Assembly (NCBI RefSeq): GCF_016907925.1
Contig: NZ_JAFBCZ010000002.1
Span: 248,001-312,000, forward strand
Source of the DNA: Herpetosiphon giganteus
GTDB taxonomy: Bacteria > Chloroflexota > Chloroflexia > Chloroflexales > Herpetosiphonaceae
DNA length: 64,000 nt
Direction: 5' to 3'
Shown here: positions 26,321-35,841 of the stretch, one piece after another
Numbering within the stretch: position 1 is the first letter of the stretch
Layout: each line of letters opens with the position of its first letter
The notes under the pieces: model-generated
What the model was told of the DNA's origin: nothing
The model's input: only the letters and a program-made list of their open reading frames with translations
Database searches by the model: none
Translations under genes and position numbers: made by a program

Positions 26321-28069
26321 TCATAATTTGGCGAAGATTGCCCGATAGGCTTCGGATTGCTGCATGAGATCTTCGTGCGTGCCAACGGCGCTAATTGTGC
26401 CTTTGCGAATCACGATGATCAGGTCGGCCCAGCGAATTTGCGAAAGCCGATGGGTAATCAAAATCGTGGTGCGATCTTGCGAGGCTTGTTCAATTGCTTG
26501 TTGAATTCGATCTTCGGTCGCGCTATCGATCGCGCTGGTCGAATCGTCAAGCACCAAAATTGTCGGATCGGTCAAGAATGCCCGCGCCAAGGCCAAACGT
26601 TGGCGTTGACCACCAGAGAGGGTTACGCCGCGCTCGCCAATAATCGTATCGTAGCCATCGGCCAAGCGCCCAATAAAATCGTGGGCCTGGGCGGCCTTGG
26701 CGGCTTCGATAATTTGCTCGCGGGTGGCGTTGGGCACGCCAAAGCCAATGTTATCGGCGATTGAGCGCGAAAAGAGAAAAATATCTTGCTCGATGATTGA
26801 GATTTGGCGGCGCAAGGCTGCTAAATTCCAATCGCGCAGATCAACGCCATCGATCAAAATTCGGCCAGATCGGGCATCGTAGGTGCGGTTGAGCAGTTTG
26901 GTCAGCGTGGTTTTGCCAGCACCAGTTTGGCCAACCAAGGCTACGGTTTGGCCTGGCTCAATCCGAAAATTCACATTTTGGATTGCATCAACCTCGCTGT
27001 GATAGCCAAACGCCACATTTTCAAAGACAATTTCGCCGCGCATTGGCTCGGCATAGCCTTGGGCATTTTCGTCTAACTCAGTTTCGGTGGTAATTAATTC
27101 CAAAATCCGCCGCCCGCCAGCAAGGCCGCTCGAAAGCTGCGAGTAGGCAAATTGGGCGGTAAAAGTGGGGAAGCCAAATAGCAACAATAAGCCGTTGAAC
27201 GAAACCACATCGCCAACGCTAATCAGGCCGTTGCGGAAAAGAATGAGGCTATGGATAAAGCCCAAACCTTGGCCCAAGCCCAACAACAGCACCGGCAAAA
27301 AGACCGCTTCCACATTGCCTTGGGCAACAAAAGCATTGCGCCATTTGGTGACCGCAGTTCGAAAACGGGTGCGTTCGCGTTCTTCTTGGGCGGTCGCTTT
27401 GACGGTTTCCACGCCGTCGATTGCTTCGGCCAAAGTGGCGTTTAATTCGCCAAAACTGCCGCGCACAGCGGTGGTTACAGGCTTGAGTTGACGTAAATAG
27501 TGCCAAACCAGCAGCCCATAAAAGATCAAATAGAGAATCGGCACGACCAGCAGTTGCGGGTGTGGCGAGGCGATCAGCGGCATAATTAAGAACATCGCTG
27601 AGCCAACAACCAAATTGACCCCGGGATTGAGCATTAAGTTCATTTCGCGCACGTCATTGGTGGCGCGGGCCATCACATCGCCAGTTGGTTGGCTATCGTG
27701 AAAGGCCATGCTTTTGCCCAACAAACTGGTGTAGAGTTCATCGCGCACATCGCGTTCGAGCCGTTGGCCAATCACTTCCGAGGAGAAATTGCGCAAGAGC
27801 TGCACAAACGCCCGCAAGAATTGCCCGCCAACAATCAGCAACGCCGCCCACCACAAGCCGTCTTTATCGCCAGCTTTAACCGCCTCGAAGGCTTGGCCAG
27901 TGACGATTGGCACTTGCGCGGCAAATAATGCGTTGCCAAATGCCCCGATAAACAGCCCGATAATCCACCAAAGATTGCGCCGCGCATGCGACCAAACCCA
28001 GCGTACTGGCGTTGAACGATTGATCTTCCACGATCGTTCAACTACAAATTCACTATTCGAAAGCGCCAT
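26321..28069 (-). CDS. ABC exporter half-transporter (permease-ATPase fusion), partner of the next gene
   Basis: A 582-residue ABC half-transporter with six membrane segments (about 25-310) and a nucleotide-binding domain: Walker [11 protein letters not shown]-loop [11 protein letters not shown], signature [13 protein letters not shown], Walker [13 protein letters not shown] (Asp replaces the catalytic Glu after Walker B) and H-loop ITHRLSQ. The D-for-E change points to a degenerate ATP site, as commonly seen in heterodimeric exporters where only one site hydrolyses. The start at 28069 follows aaaggg; an upstream in-frame ATG gives an unconvincing extension. Confidence 0.9.
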   Translation of the reverse strand: MALSNSEFVVERSWKINRSTPVRWVWSHARRNLWWIIGLFIGAFGNALFAAQVPIVTGQAFEAVKAGDKDGLWWAALLIVGGQFLRAFVQLLRNFSSEVIGQRLERDVRDELYTSLLGKSMAFHDSQPTGDVMARATNDVREMNLMLNPGVNLVVGSAMFLIMPLIASPHPQLLVVPILYLIFYGLLVWHYLRQLKPVTTAVRGSFGELNATLAEAIDGVETVKATAQEERERTRFRTAVTKWRNAFVAQGNVEAVFLPVLLLGLGQGLGFIHSLILFRNGLISVGDVVSFNGLLLLFGFPTFTAQFAYSQLSSGLAGGRRILELITTETELDENAQGYAEPMRGEIVFENVAFGYHSEVDAIQNVNFRIEPGQTVALVGQTGAGKTTLTKLLNRTYDARSGRILIDGVDLRDWNLAALRRQISIIEQDIFLFSRSIADNIGFGVPNATREQIIEAAKAAQAHDFIGRLADGYDTIIGERGVTLSGGQRQRLALARAFLTDPTILVLDDSTSAIDSATEDRIQQAIEQASQDRTTILITHRLSQIRWADLIIVIRKGTISAVGTHEDLMQQSEAYRAIFAKL

Positions 28070-28656
28070 GAAATCCCTTTCCAGTTGGAAGCATCTGCTC
28101 AATATTCTACCATTGAAACAGGTTTGCTATCCCCGCCTTATGACCGATTGCACATAAGCAGATAGATTTTGGACGAGGGATTAGGGTTCAGTTGTTAGGG
28201 ACTGGGACGATAGAACATAGAGCATAGAGCATAGAACATAACCCAAGAAAAGCAAAAGTCAGAAGTCAGAAAGCAAAAGTCAAAAGGCAAAAGGCAGAAG
28301 GCAAAAGGCAGAAGGCAAAAGTCAGAAAGCAAAAGTCAGAAGGCAAAAGGCAGAAGGCAAAAGTCAGAAAGCAAAAGTCAGAAGGCAAAAGTTAGAAATT
28401 AGGGCGAGGATTTTAACGCAGCGGTGCAGCGCGATAAGATAAAAGGATGAGGGATAAGGGATGAAGGAGGAAGGATGAGAGCTATGGCAATGCAAGAACC
28501 GAATCATAACAATCTGTGGGAATCTGTGGCTAAAAACTTAACTTCGTGCCCTTCGTGTCCTTCGTGGATCAAAAAACTTAACCTTCGTGCTCTTCGCGCT
28601 CTTCGTGGTTTCAAACTAACCCTGAATCCTGACCCCTCGCTCAATCGTTCGACTGA
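28070..28656. repeat. repeat-rich intergenic region before the trpS leader
   Basis: About 590 bases with no credible gene. From about 28250 to 28397 it is a degenerate short-period array of aagtcagaa, aaaggcagaagg and similar words. Then comes ggatgaggga at 28443-28478 and a stretch of cttcgtgtccttcgtgg-type words at 28540-28610. Short frames here are made of these repeats. Confidence 0.7.
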
Positions 28657-28685
28657 TTGACAAGCATGCTGCTGCTGCATACAAT
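28657..28685 (+). promoter_or_regulatory. sigma70 promoter of the trpS T-box transcript
   Basis: TTGACA (28657-28662), a 17-base spacer and TACAAT (28680-28685), a near-consensus promoter. Transcription would start near 28692, exactly where the T-box leader begins. Confidence 0.75.
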
Positions 28686-28691
28686 AAGCGC

Positions 28692-28970
28692 CACAAATTG
28701 AAAACGACGTTGACGCGGAAGAGTAAGCAAAAGCGCACTTGTCCAGAGAGTTGTCCCTTGGCTGCGAGGATAATCAAGCTGACTTTGCTGAATGGCCCGC
28801 TGAGTTGCTCACCGAATCTGGGTTGCTGCCCGGTAGTAGGCTGAGCCGTGATTGCCTCCGTTAGCGGGCTACGAGCGCGTAACTATGCTTTAGTTGCGAA
28901 TTCGGGTGGTACCGCGAGAATCAAGCCGTCTCTCGTCCCGTATGTGGATCGAGAGACGGCCTTGTTTTAG
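28692..28970 (+). ncRNA. T-box riboswitch (tryptophan, UGG specifier) in front of trpS
   Basis: The leader carries the conserved T-box sequence GGGTGGTACCGCG at 28904-28916 and an agagag element near 28745. A specifier-loop context of gaa-TGG-ccc with TGAGT downstream gives TGG at 28793-28795, the tryptophan codon, which matches the downstream gene. CCGTTA (28857-28862) separates stem I and the antiterminator region. Uncharged tRNA-Trp would pair with UGG and, through its 3' end, with the T-box bulge to prevent termination, raising TrpRS when charging is low. The specifier assignment is by analogy with known leaders; the fold was not computed. Confidence 0.9.
28925..28968 (+). terminator. T-box-controlled terminator of trpS
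   Basis: An 11-bp stem gccgtctctcg (28925-28935) / cgagagacggc (28950-28960), followed by cttgtttt. It is the conditional terminator of the T-box leader and ends about 20 bases before the trpS start codon. Confidence 0.88.
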
Positions 28971-28987
28971 TTTAGCGGAGGATGATC

Positions 28988-29974
28988 ATGGCTGCTTTAC
29001 CACGGGTCTTTTCGGGCATTCAACCATCGGGCAATTTGCACCTTGGCAATTATTTGGGGGCGATTCATAACTGGGTGCAAGAGCAAAAACAATACGATAA
29101 TTTCTTTTGTATTGTTGATTTGCATGCGATTACCGTGCCCCAAGATCCAGCAGAGTTGCGCAAAAACGTGCGCGATTTGGCCGCGCTCTATCTTGCATCA
29201 GGCATTAGCTTGGAGCATGCAACAATCTTTGTGCAATCGCATGTGCCCGCCCACGTTGAGCTTGGCTGGATTTTAAATTGCCAAACACCCTTGGGCTGGT
29301 TGAATCGTATGACTCAATTCAAGGATAAATCGCAAAAGCAAGAAACTGTCGCCGCTGGCTTGATGAATTATCCAACTTTGATGGCCGCCGATATTTTGCT
29401 GTACGATACCCAAATCGTGCCGGTCGGCGATGATCAACGCCAGCACATTGAGCTAACCCGCGATGTTGCCGAGCGCTTTAATCATCTTTATGGCGAGACC
29501 TTTGTGATTCCCGAGCCGCTGATTCGGCCTGTGGCAGCGCGGGTGATGGGCCTAGATGAGCCAACCCAAAAGATGAGCAAGAGCAACAAAGCCGCCAACC
29601 ATTCGATTCCCTTGCTGGGCGATTTGAAGGCGACGCGCAAAGCGATTATGCGAGCTGTTACCGATTCGGGCAGCGAAATCAAATTCGACGAAAAGCGCCC
29701 TGGGGTGCATAACCTGTTGGGCATTTACCAAGCCTTGACGGGCAAGGATAAAGCGACGATTGAGGCTGAGTTCGAGGGCCAAGGCTATGGCAAGCTCAAA
29801 GGTGCGGTCGCCGATGTGGTGCTAGCAACCTTGGAGCCGTTGCAACAACGTTACAACGAGCTAACTGCTGACCCCGCTGAACTCGATGGGATTCTCAAAC
29901 GCGGAGCCGAGCGCGCCGCCGAAGTTGCCAATGCTACCTTGTTGCGCGCCTATCAGCAACTTGGGTTGCGGTAA
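28988..29974 (+). CDS. trpS: tryptophanyl-tRNA synthetase
   Basis: A 328-residue class I aminoacyl-tRNA synthetase that charges tRNA-Trp. The HIGH motif is HLGN at residues 18-21 within QPSGNLHLGNYLGAI, and the KMSKS loop is K195-S199; VPVGDDQRQHIELTRD is the tryptophan-site signature. Length is normal for bacterial TrpRS. Two in-frame ATGs lie close together; I prefer 28988 because the agcggagg site then has normal spacing, while it abuts the ATG at 28982. Expression is controlled by the T-box leader. Confidence 0.96.
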   Translation: MAALPRVFSGIQPSGNLHLGNYLGAIHNWVQEQKQYDNFFCIVDLHAITVPQDPAELRKNVRDLAALYLASGISLEHATIFVQSHVPAHVELGWILNCQTPLGWLNRMTQFKDKSQKQETVAAGLMNYPTLMAADILLYDTQIVPVGDDQRQHIELTRDVAERFNHLYGETFVIPEPLIRPVAARVMGLDEPTQKMSKSNKAANHSIPLLGDLKATRKAIMRAVTDSGSEIKFDEKRPGVHNLLGIYQALTGKDKATIEAEFEGQGYGKLKGAVADVVLATLEPLQQRYNELTADPAELDGILKRGAERAAEVANATLLRAYQQLGLR

Positions 29975-30226
29975 TTCGCAGGGGGCTAACATTTTTTTAA
30001 CCAAGAAGGACACGAAGAGCACGAATGTTGAGTCTGTTGGAAACTTGGAATATCTGCGTATGCCAAGAAATCACTTAACTAAGCTTTGCGGTCTTCGCGT
30101 CCTTTGCGGTTATCGTGCTCCTAAGCCTATCTTTTTTGTGAACGAATTTAGTTTAAATTGGAACCGCTGGCTAGAGCCAAAAGCCACTAACCAGCGGTTC
30201 ATCCTTCATCCTTCATCCTTCATATT
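29975..30226. other. intergenic region of cacgaagg and ggatgaagg repeat words
   Basis: The 252 bases between converging trpS and the PD40 gene hold only aaggacacgaag-type words and a catccttcatcc stretch (30198-30222), which lies directly against the PD40 stop codon. No terminator with a clear T-run was found. Confidence 0.5.
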
Positions 30227-31864
30227 TTACGGTAGCCACTCGACGATTGAGCCATTCACAAAGGGCGCTGCGGCTTTGCCTGAGCCAATTTCGTAGATAA
30301 ACGAGCCTTTGCCAATTGCCTCGTAGGTGACATAACGACCATCGGGCGACCATTTGCCCCACACCCGCACTTCGTATGAGCTTGCACTGCTTGGTGGTGC
30401 AACCAATTCTTTATCGCCAGTATCTGCATTGATAATCAGCAACGATCCATCGCTGTAATTATCGAGCATATACCACTTGGCATCGGGCGAAATGCCGCTG
30501 AGATAAAAATCGCCAACTTTTTGCAAGGTTTCTACCTCGCCCGTGGCTGGGTCGAGCAAACAAACTCCCCGATCAAAGGTGCCAGGATCACAAAAATCAT
30601 CGTAAATGATCTTGCTATCTTTGGTCCACCAAGCATCGGCGGTATAGACCGTCGCGATTTTGGTTTGATCGCTGCCATCAGCCTTGATTGTATTCAGTTC
30701 AATTGCATCTGCACCGGTCATAAACATGAGCGTTTGACTATCTGGTGCCCAACTTAATGGGTCGAAATCGATCATGCCAGCGGTTGTTAATTGCTTTTCG
30801 CTATTGTTTGCAACATCATAGACATAAATATTTTGGTCGTCTTTGGTTTCAAAATCGATGTCGCTGGTGACGAAGGCAAATTTGCTGCTATCAGGCGACC
30901 AGTTTAAACTTTGAGGCGCAACATTTTGCAATTCCATGGCGCTGCGCACGTTCGATCCATCGCTATTAGCCAGATAAATTGTTGTTTTCGCCCCGTCACG
31001 CACATAAAAAGCCATCGTTTTGCCATCAGGCGACCAGCGCAGAAGATCGCTGTAGTAGTTGTAGTCGCCAAGATCGAAGGGCAAGACCACGCCATCGTTT
31101 AAGGTTTGACGCACAAGGCTAAAGTCTTCGAGATAAATCAGATTGCCGCTGAGATTGGTTGGCACGCTGCCACCAGCCGCTTGGGTTGGCAAATCGCTTG
31201 ATTCATTGGTTGGTACTGGCTCAGCGGTGGCATTGCCGCTGGCTTGGGTTGGCTCGCTGGTGGCGGTTGCTTCAACTTGGGGATTGGCAGCAGTTTCCTC
31301 GGTTGGCTTGGCCAAATTGGTTGGCAAGGGTGTCCAGGTTGGCGCATTGGCCAGATTGCCACCCTCGCCACCATTCGAATCTTTATTGCTCAGGAAATAT
31401 GCGCCAGCACCGCCAGCCACCAAAAACAACGCCAAACCACCGCCAATCAACCAGCGGGCTGTTTTGTTGGGTTTGGCAACTGGTTGTTGGTAATTCGGCT
31501 GTTGATAATTCGGCTGTTGATAATTTGCTTGGTTATTGGGTGGATATTGCGGCAAGGCAAAATTAGGCTGGGTTGATGGCTCTTTGCCAAACCCACCAAG
31601 CTTGCTGGTCGAGCTATCGGTTTGGTAATTTGGCAGGTTAACCACTTGCGTTGGTGGATCGTTCAATGGTTGGGTGCCACTACGCCGTGGCGCATACGGC
31701 GAATCATCGCTTGTATCGCTGCTCGGTAAGGGCTGCGAGCCAAAAACGCCACTGCCAAGGGCTTGGGTCGATGTCCCTGTTTCTGGTTGGCGTGAGCCAC
31801 ATTCGGAACAATAGACCGAGCCATCGGCCAGCGCCGCTCGACAAACCACACATGCTTGAGCCAT
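30227..31864 (-). CDS. zinc-ribbon, single-pass membrane protein with PD40 beta-propeller
   Basis: A 545-residue protein in four parts. Residues 5-25 form a zinc ribbon (CVVC and CSEC pairs). A low-complexity Gln/Asn/Pro linker follows with repeated NYQQP. One membrane segment lies near 139-160, then a Pro/Thr/Ala linker. The C-terminal 310 residues are an extracellular propeller with repeated WSPDGKTMAFY-type PD40 motifs. The cytoplasmic ribbon with an external propeller suggests a surface sensor or scaffold. It lies 40 bases downstream of trpB on the same strand; a metabolic link is unlikely. Confidence 0.8.
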   Translation of the reverse strand: MAQACVVCRAALADGSVYCSECGSRQPETGTSTQALGSGVFGSQPLPSSDTSDDSPYAPRRSGTQPLNDPPTQVVNLPNYQTDSSTSKLGGFGKEPSTQPNFALPQYPPNNQANYQQPNYQQPNYQQPVAKPNKTARWLIGGGLALFLVAGGAGAYFLSNKDSNGGEGGNLANAPTWTPLPTNLAKPTEETAANPQVEATATSEPTQASGNATAEPVPTNESSDLPTQAAGGSVPTNLSGNLIYLEDFSLVRQTLNDGVVLPFDLGDYNYYSDLLRWSPDGKTMAFYVRDGAKTTIYLANSDGSNVRSAMELQNVAPQSLNWSPDSSKFAFVTSDIDFETKDDQNIYVYDVANNSEKQLTTAGMIDFDPLSWAPDSQTLMFMTGADAIELNTIKADGSDQTKIATVYTADAWWTKDSKIIYDDFCDPGTFDRGVCLLDPATGEVETLQKVGDFYLSGISPDAKWYMLDNYSDGSLLIINADTGDKELVAPPSSASSYEVRVWGKWSPDGRYVTYEAIGKGSFIYEIGSGKAAAPFVNGSIVEWLP

Positions 31865-31904
31865 AACTACTCCTTACACACTGGCCTCATCAGAAGCCGT
31901 TACG

Positions 31905-33104
31905 CTACATTTGCACTCCCAAAACATCTGCAACGGTGAAAATATCTTTATCGCCCCGCCCCGACAGATTGACCAAAATAATGCTTTCTTTGCTCATGGT
32001 TGGCGCTAAACGTACAGCTTCGGCAATCGCATGCGACGATTCTAAGGCTGGAATAATGCCCTCGGTGCGGCAGAGCAATTGAAAACCGTTTAACGCTTCT
32101 TCGTCGGTGGCATAGGTATAAAAAGCCCGTTCTTCGTCGTGGAGCCAAGCGTGCTCTGGGCCTACAGCAGCATAATCGAGGCCAGCAGAAATGCTATGGG
32201 TATTGGCAATTTGGCCATCGCTATTTTGCAATACATACGAACGTGTGCCTTGGAAAACGCCCAAGCGCCCGCCAGCAAACCGCGCTGCATGGCGACCTGG
32301 CTCGATGCCATGGCCACCAGCTTCAACCCCGCGCAGATCCACGCTTTCATCGTTGATAAAGGGGTGGAAAATGCCAATCGCGTTGGAGCCGCCGCCAACA
32401 CAGGCAATAATCGTATCTGGGAGTTTGCCGGTTGCGGCTAAAATTTGTTCGCGGGCCTCGATGCCGATGATGCTTTGAAATTCGCGTACCATCAATGGAT
32501 ACGGGTGCGGGCCAAGCGCTGAGCCTAGCAAATAGTACGAATCGGGGTTACTGACCCAATCGCGCATAGCCTCGTTAACTGCATCTTTGAGCGTTTTGGC
32601 CCCAGTGTTCACGCCGCGCACATCGGCTCCTAACAAGCGCATGCGAAAGACATTGGGTTTTTGGCGCTCCATATCTTCGGTGCCCATATAGACCACACAT
32701 TGCAGCCCAAGCAAGGCACAAACTGCTGCTGTGGCCACGCCATGTTGGCCTGCGCCGGTTTCGGCGATAATTCGTTGCTTGCCCATGCGTTTGGCTAAAA
32801 GGCCTTGGCCAAGCGCATTGTTGATTTTATGCGCGCCGGTGTGGGTCAGATCTTCGCGTTTGAGCCAAATTTGTGCTCCGCCAAGCTCCTCAGTTAAGCG
32901 GCGCGCAAAGGTTAGCGCAGTTGGACGGCCCGTATAGGTACGATGCAAATGCGCCAATTCGGCCTGGAACTCAGGGTCGGTGCGAATCCGAAAGAAAGCC
33001 TCGGTCAATTCCTCAATTGCCGCGACTAAGGTTTCAGGCACATAGCGTCCACCAAAATCGCCGTAGCGGCCATTTAACTCATCAAGAACAACGTGATCAG
33101 TCAT
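31905..33104 (-). CDS. trpB: tryptophan synthase beta chain
   Basis: A 399-residue PLP enzyme that condenses indole with serine to form tryptophan. The PLP lysine is K93 in [14 protein letters not shown], and the phosphate-binding [10 protein letters not shown] loop and SAGLDY segment are as in TrpB1. The start is the ATG at 33104 (aaggaagat upstream); a longer frame exists but would overlap the SH3-like gene. No trpA or other trp biosynthetic gene is in the window, although the tRNA-Trp synthetase with its T-box lies about 3 kb away. It starts 10 bases after the SH3-like gene. Confidence 0.95.
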   Translation of the reverse strand: MTDHVVLDELNGRYGDFGGRYVPETLVAAIEELTEAFFRIRTDPEFQAELAHLHRTYTGRPTALTFARRLTEELGGAQIWLKREDLTHTGAHKINNALGQGLLAKRMGKQRIIAETGAGQHGVATAAVCALLGLQCVVYMGTEDMERQKPNVFRMRLLGADVRGVNTGAKTLKDAVNEAMRDWVSNPDSYYLLGSALGPHPYPLMVREFQSIIGIEAREQILAATGKLPDTIIACVGGGSNAIGIFHPFINDESVDLRGVEAGGHGIEPGRHAARFAGGRLGVFQGTRSYVLQNSDGQIANTHSISAGLDYAAVGPEHAWLHDEERAFYTYATDEEALNGFQLLCRTEGIIPALESSHAIAEAVRLAPTMSKESIILVNLSGRGDKDIFTVADVLGVQM

Positions 33105-33114
33105 AGATCTTCCT

Positions 33115-33657
33115 TTAGCGTGCTTGGATAAAATCTTCAGCGACCCAGCCTTGGCCAATTGCCGATTCGATCAGCCACCAGGTGTAATCATCGCCTGAGC
33201 GTGGCCCATCGACGATCGTAATCACTTCGCCTGGATCAAGCGCCCCAATCGGTTCGCCTTGGATGCTTGGGTCGGGCCGGATGCGCACTTGTTCGAGTGT
33301 AATCGCCTCGCCGCCAATTTCTAGCACCAATTGGGTTGGCGTTGGTGGAGCTGGAGTGGCAATTGCAAATGGCGGGAAGGTTGGCGAAGCAGTGACTGGC
33401 GTTACCGTTACCATCACAACTAACGGCGTTGGTTGGGTGCTCAAAACGCCGCGATCACGTAAAAACCAACCGCCAGCAAGCCCAACCAGCAACAGCGCCG
33501 GAATCAAAAAATAGAGGAAATTTGGCTTTGGTTTGGGTGGTCCATTGACAATTTCGTCGTAGCCACGCTTATAATCGTGGTAGGTATGATAAAACAATTG
33601 ATTCAGCGTGCCTTCTTCAGCATCACGCCGTCCCTGATCATAATATGGCGAGGGCAT
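33115..33657 (-). CDS. single-pass membrane protein with C-terminal SH3-like domain
   Basis: A 180-residue protein with a cytoplasmic Tyr-rich N-terminus, a membrane segment (about residues 50-68), a Pro/Thr/Val linker and a C-terminal bacterial SH3-like domain (about 118-180; [36 protein letters not shown]). Such domains bind wall peptides or partner proteins outside the cell. Start set at 33657 with ggagtg upstream. It sits between rnhB and trpB on the same strand with short gaps, so it is probably part of that transcript. Confidence 0.75.
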   Translation of the reverse strand: MPSPYYDQGRRDAEEGTLNQLFYHTYHDYKRGYDEIVNGPPKPKPNFLYFLIPALLLVGLAGGWFLRDRGVLSTQPTPLVVMVTVTPVTASPTFPPFAIATPAPPTPTQLVLEIGGEAITLEQVRIRPDPSIQGEPIGALDPGEVITIVDGPRSGDDYTWWLIESAIGQGWVAEDFIQAR

Positions 33658-33707
33658 AGCAACACTCCATAAAAGCCATGGTTTAGTATCATTCTCTGGC
33701 GATTTTG

Positions 33708-34331
33708 TCAATCAACAAAGGCCGCAAGCGGCTTGAACGAGCGTCGATGGAGCTGGGTTGGGCCATGAGCTGCCAAGGCTTGTTGATGTTGGGCCGTGCC
33801 ATAGCCTTTATGCGCTGCCCAGCCATAACGTGCATCACGCTGATCATATTCGTGCATCAAATTATCACGATAAACTTTGGCCACAATCGAGGCCGCCGCC
33901 ACCGAGATGCTGACTGCATCGCCCTTGGGCAGCGAGCGTTGCAATAAGGGCAATTCTGGCAGTTTAACCCAATCGATCACTAAGCCATCGGGCAAGGCTG
34001 GTAGGCTCAAAACCGCATGCATCATCGCCCATTTGGTGGCAACCGCAATCCCAAATAAATCGATCAGGTGAGCTGAAACCACGCCTAGCCCAATTCCGCT
34101 AGCTAATTGGCGAATGCGTAAGGCCATAGCTTGGCGGGCTTCGGCGCTGAGCGTTTTGGAATCGTTAATGCCTGCCAGTGCGCTTGGATCACGCAGCAAA
34201 TGCTGCGGAAACATCACTGCTGCTGCCACGACAGGTCCAGCCCAGCAGCCACGGCCAACCTCATCAACGCCCGCCACGAGCTGCGCGCCTTGCTTCCAAA
34301 GTTGTTGTTCTTCGTAAATTCCAATTGTCAT
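33708..34331 (-). CDS. rnhB: ribonuclease HII
   Basis: A 207-residue RNase HII, which cleaves RNA in RNA-DNA hybrids and removes single ribonucleotides from DNA. The active-site motif VDEVGRGCWAGP carries D23 and E24, and INDSKTLSAEAR, VIDWVKLP and SIVAKVYRDNLM with the further acidic positions are present. Length is normal. The ribosome site is weak. Its place downstream of rplS is a common bacterial arrangement (rplS-rnhB), here with a methyltransferase gene inserted between. Confidence 0.94.
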   Translation of the reverse strand: MTIGIYEEQQLWKQGAQLVAGVDEVGRGCWAGPVVAAAVMFPQHLLRDPSALAGINDSKTLSAEARQAMALRIRQLASGIGLGVVSAHLIDLFGIAVATKWAMMHAVLSLPALPDGLVIDWVKLPELPLLQRSLPKGDAVSISVAAASIVAKVYRDNLMHEYDQRDARYGWAAHKGYGTAQHQQALAAHGPTQLHRRSFKPLAAFVD

Positions 34332-34398
34332 AATAACTTAGGGGTCAGGGGCCAGGGATCAGGCTTGATCTGCATGAACCTATGGCCAAAGAATCAAT

Positions 34399-35046
34399 TT
34401 ATAGGTTCGATTTCTCGGCGATAAACAGTTGAACTTGTGAGCGCCCAACCTGCTTAATTTGTGTGCTGACCCGAAAGCCAGCCTCGTGCAAACGCTGAAT
34501 CCGTGGGTCGAGCTGGCTGGTTGGCAGATCGGGGTTGCTTTGTCGCCCAAAGACCAGCCGATAGATCAAGCCAATCACGACTGCATACAGGCCATTGGGA
34601 ATATTGCCGCCATCGACAATATATAACTTGCCATCGTTGGTTAGCACGCGCTGAATCTCGGCCAAACTGCGGCGATCAAATAAATAGGGCGCGGGAAAGG
34701 TCGAAAGCACTGCCGACCAACTGCCATCGGCGTAGGGCAAGGCTTGGGCAACTGCCCGCACCAAGTTGGCTTGGGTTGCACGGCGGCGGCTTAAAGCCAG
34801 CATTTGGTGCGATTCATCGAGGCCAATCGTTAAGCTTGCTTGATGTTGGCGGGCTTTTTGCACGTAGCCTGTGCCACAACCAAGCTCTAGCAATGGCTGA
34901 TCGGCAATTTCGAGCAAGGCTGCCAGTACCCATTGGCTCCAATAGCCCTGCGACATGAGCCACGCTACCAAATCGTAGCTGAATGCGCCTTCGTGATAAA
35001 AGCGCTCAAAGGCCCAAATGACCAAGCGTTGCATTCGTTGTAGCAT
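34399..35046 (-). CDS. class I SAM-dependent methyltransferase
   Basis: A 215-residue methyltransferase of the UbiE/Methyltransf_11 type: SAM-binding motif I LLELGCGTGYVQKA (about 62-75), an acidic end of strand two (GLDES), and motif IV region AVLSTFPAPYLF followed by RVLTNDGKLYIVDGG. The substrate is unknown. I chose the ATG at 35046 with a gggag site; an upstream frame would run through the rplS terminator. The gene lies between rplS and rnhB, 67 bases before the latter. Confidence 0.85.
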   Translation of the reverse strand: MLQRMQRLVIWAFERFYHEGAFSYDLVAWLMSQGYWSQWVLAALLEIADQPLLELGCGTGYVQKARQHQASLTIGLDESHQMLALSRRRATQANLVRAVAQALPYADGSWSAVLSTFPAPYLFDRRSLAEIQRVLTNDGKLYIVDGGNIPNGLYAVVIGLIYRLVFGRQSNPDLPTSQLDPRIQRLHEAGFRVSTQIKQVGRSQVQLFIAEKSNL

Positions 35047-35070
35047 TGCCAAAGCTCCCAAAAATACAAA

Positions 35071-35099
35071 CGCGAGTGCAGGCTTGGCCCACACCCGCG
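35071..35099 (-). terminator. terminator after rplS
   Basis: On the minus strand a 13-pair stem (three G-T pairs) with a three-base loop, formed by 35099-35087 and 35083-35071, is followed by tttgtattttt. It ends rplS and lies just before the methyltransferase start, so downstream genes depend on readthrough or a further promoter. Confidence 0.7.
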
Positions 35100-35127
35100 C
35101 AGGGTTTTGCAGCTATAACGAAAACGA

Positions 35128-35484
35128 TTAACCGCGGCGTTCTTTGATCCGAGCGGCTTTACCGGTACGACCGCGCAGGTAGTACAGGTTAGCTTGGCGA
35201 ACTTTACCAGTCCGCACCAGCTTCACGCCGTCGATGCGGGGTGAGTGCAGCAAGAACGTCCGTTCAACGCCAATACCGTGTGAGGCAATCCGGCGCACGG
35301 TGAAGTTTTCGTTCACACCCATGCGGCGGCGGCGAATTACGACACCTTCAAAGTCTTGAATCCGTTCGCGGGTACCTTCAACAACCTTGACGCTAACGCG
35401 AACCGTATCGCCAACGCGGAATTCTGGCACATCTTTGCGCAGATATTCGTTTTCAATTTCGTGAATGACGGGAGCCTGTTGCAT
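35128..35484 (-). CDS. rplS: 50S ribosomal protein L19
   Basis: A 118-residue L19, which sits at the subunit interface of the ribosome. Hallmarks are [50 protein letters not shown] and the C-terminal [28 protein letters not shown]. Length is normal. It has its own strong promoter (35644-35672), a 150-base leader with a stable hairpin and a terminator behind it. The usual upstream partners rpsP, rimM and trmD are not adjacent. Confidence 0.97.
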   Translation of the reverse strand: MQQAPVIHEIENEYLRKDVPEFRVGDTVRVSVKVVEGTRERIQDFEGVVIRRRRMGVNENFTVRRIASHGIGVERTFLLHSPRIDGVKLVRTGKVRQANLYYLRGRTGKAARIKERRG

Positions 35485-35590
35485 TGCTCTGCCTTTGCAT
35501 TTCTAATGCGTAGAGCCGTATCTCTCGGCGCTGGTTGAATAGCTAAATTTCATTGGCATACAGCGGATACGGTCGCTGGACAAACAACAA

Positions 35591-35610
35591 GCGTGTGAAT
35601 CTTCACACGC
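35591..35610 (-). promoter_or_regulatory. hairpin in the rplS leader
   Basis: A perfect 8-bp stem gcgtgtga / tcacacgc with a four-base loop lies in the middle of the 5' UTR of rplS. It may belong to an autoregulatory ribosomal leader, or simply be a processed or pausing structure. No competing antiterminator was identified. Confidence 0.35.
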
Positions 35611-35643
35611 CGTTTCTTTTCGTGCCAATCAATTGACCGCGCG

Positions 35644-35672
35644 ATTATAGCATAGCTGGTTAGTTATGGCAA
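35644..35672 (-). promoter_or_regulatory. sigma70 promoter of rplS
   Basis: Minus-strand TTGCCA (35667-35672), a 17-base spacer and a perfect TATAAT (35644-35649). The predicted start near 35637 gives a leader of about 150 bases. Confidence 0.8.
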
Positions 35673-35841
35673 CTGCGTGAGAGACTGGGGATCGGGTTTT
35701 GGGGATTGGGGATTAGCAACCGCGAAGTTCACGAAGGGCGCGAAGGTTAAGCGATGCCCACCCATAAATAATCCATAAATCCAAGCAATCCCCGTGCTAT
35801 ACTTGGCCAATGCTGGCACTTAATTGAATAGGATCACGGCT

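Noticed and set aside
28475-28660. A short coding frame before the trpS leader
   Set aside because: Its sequence is made of cttcgtgtccttcgtgg repeat words.
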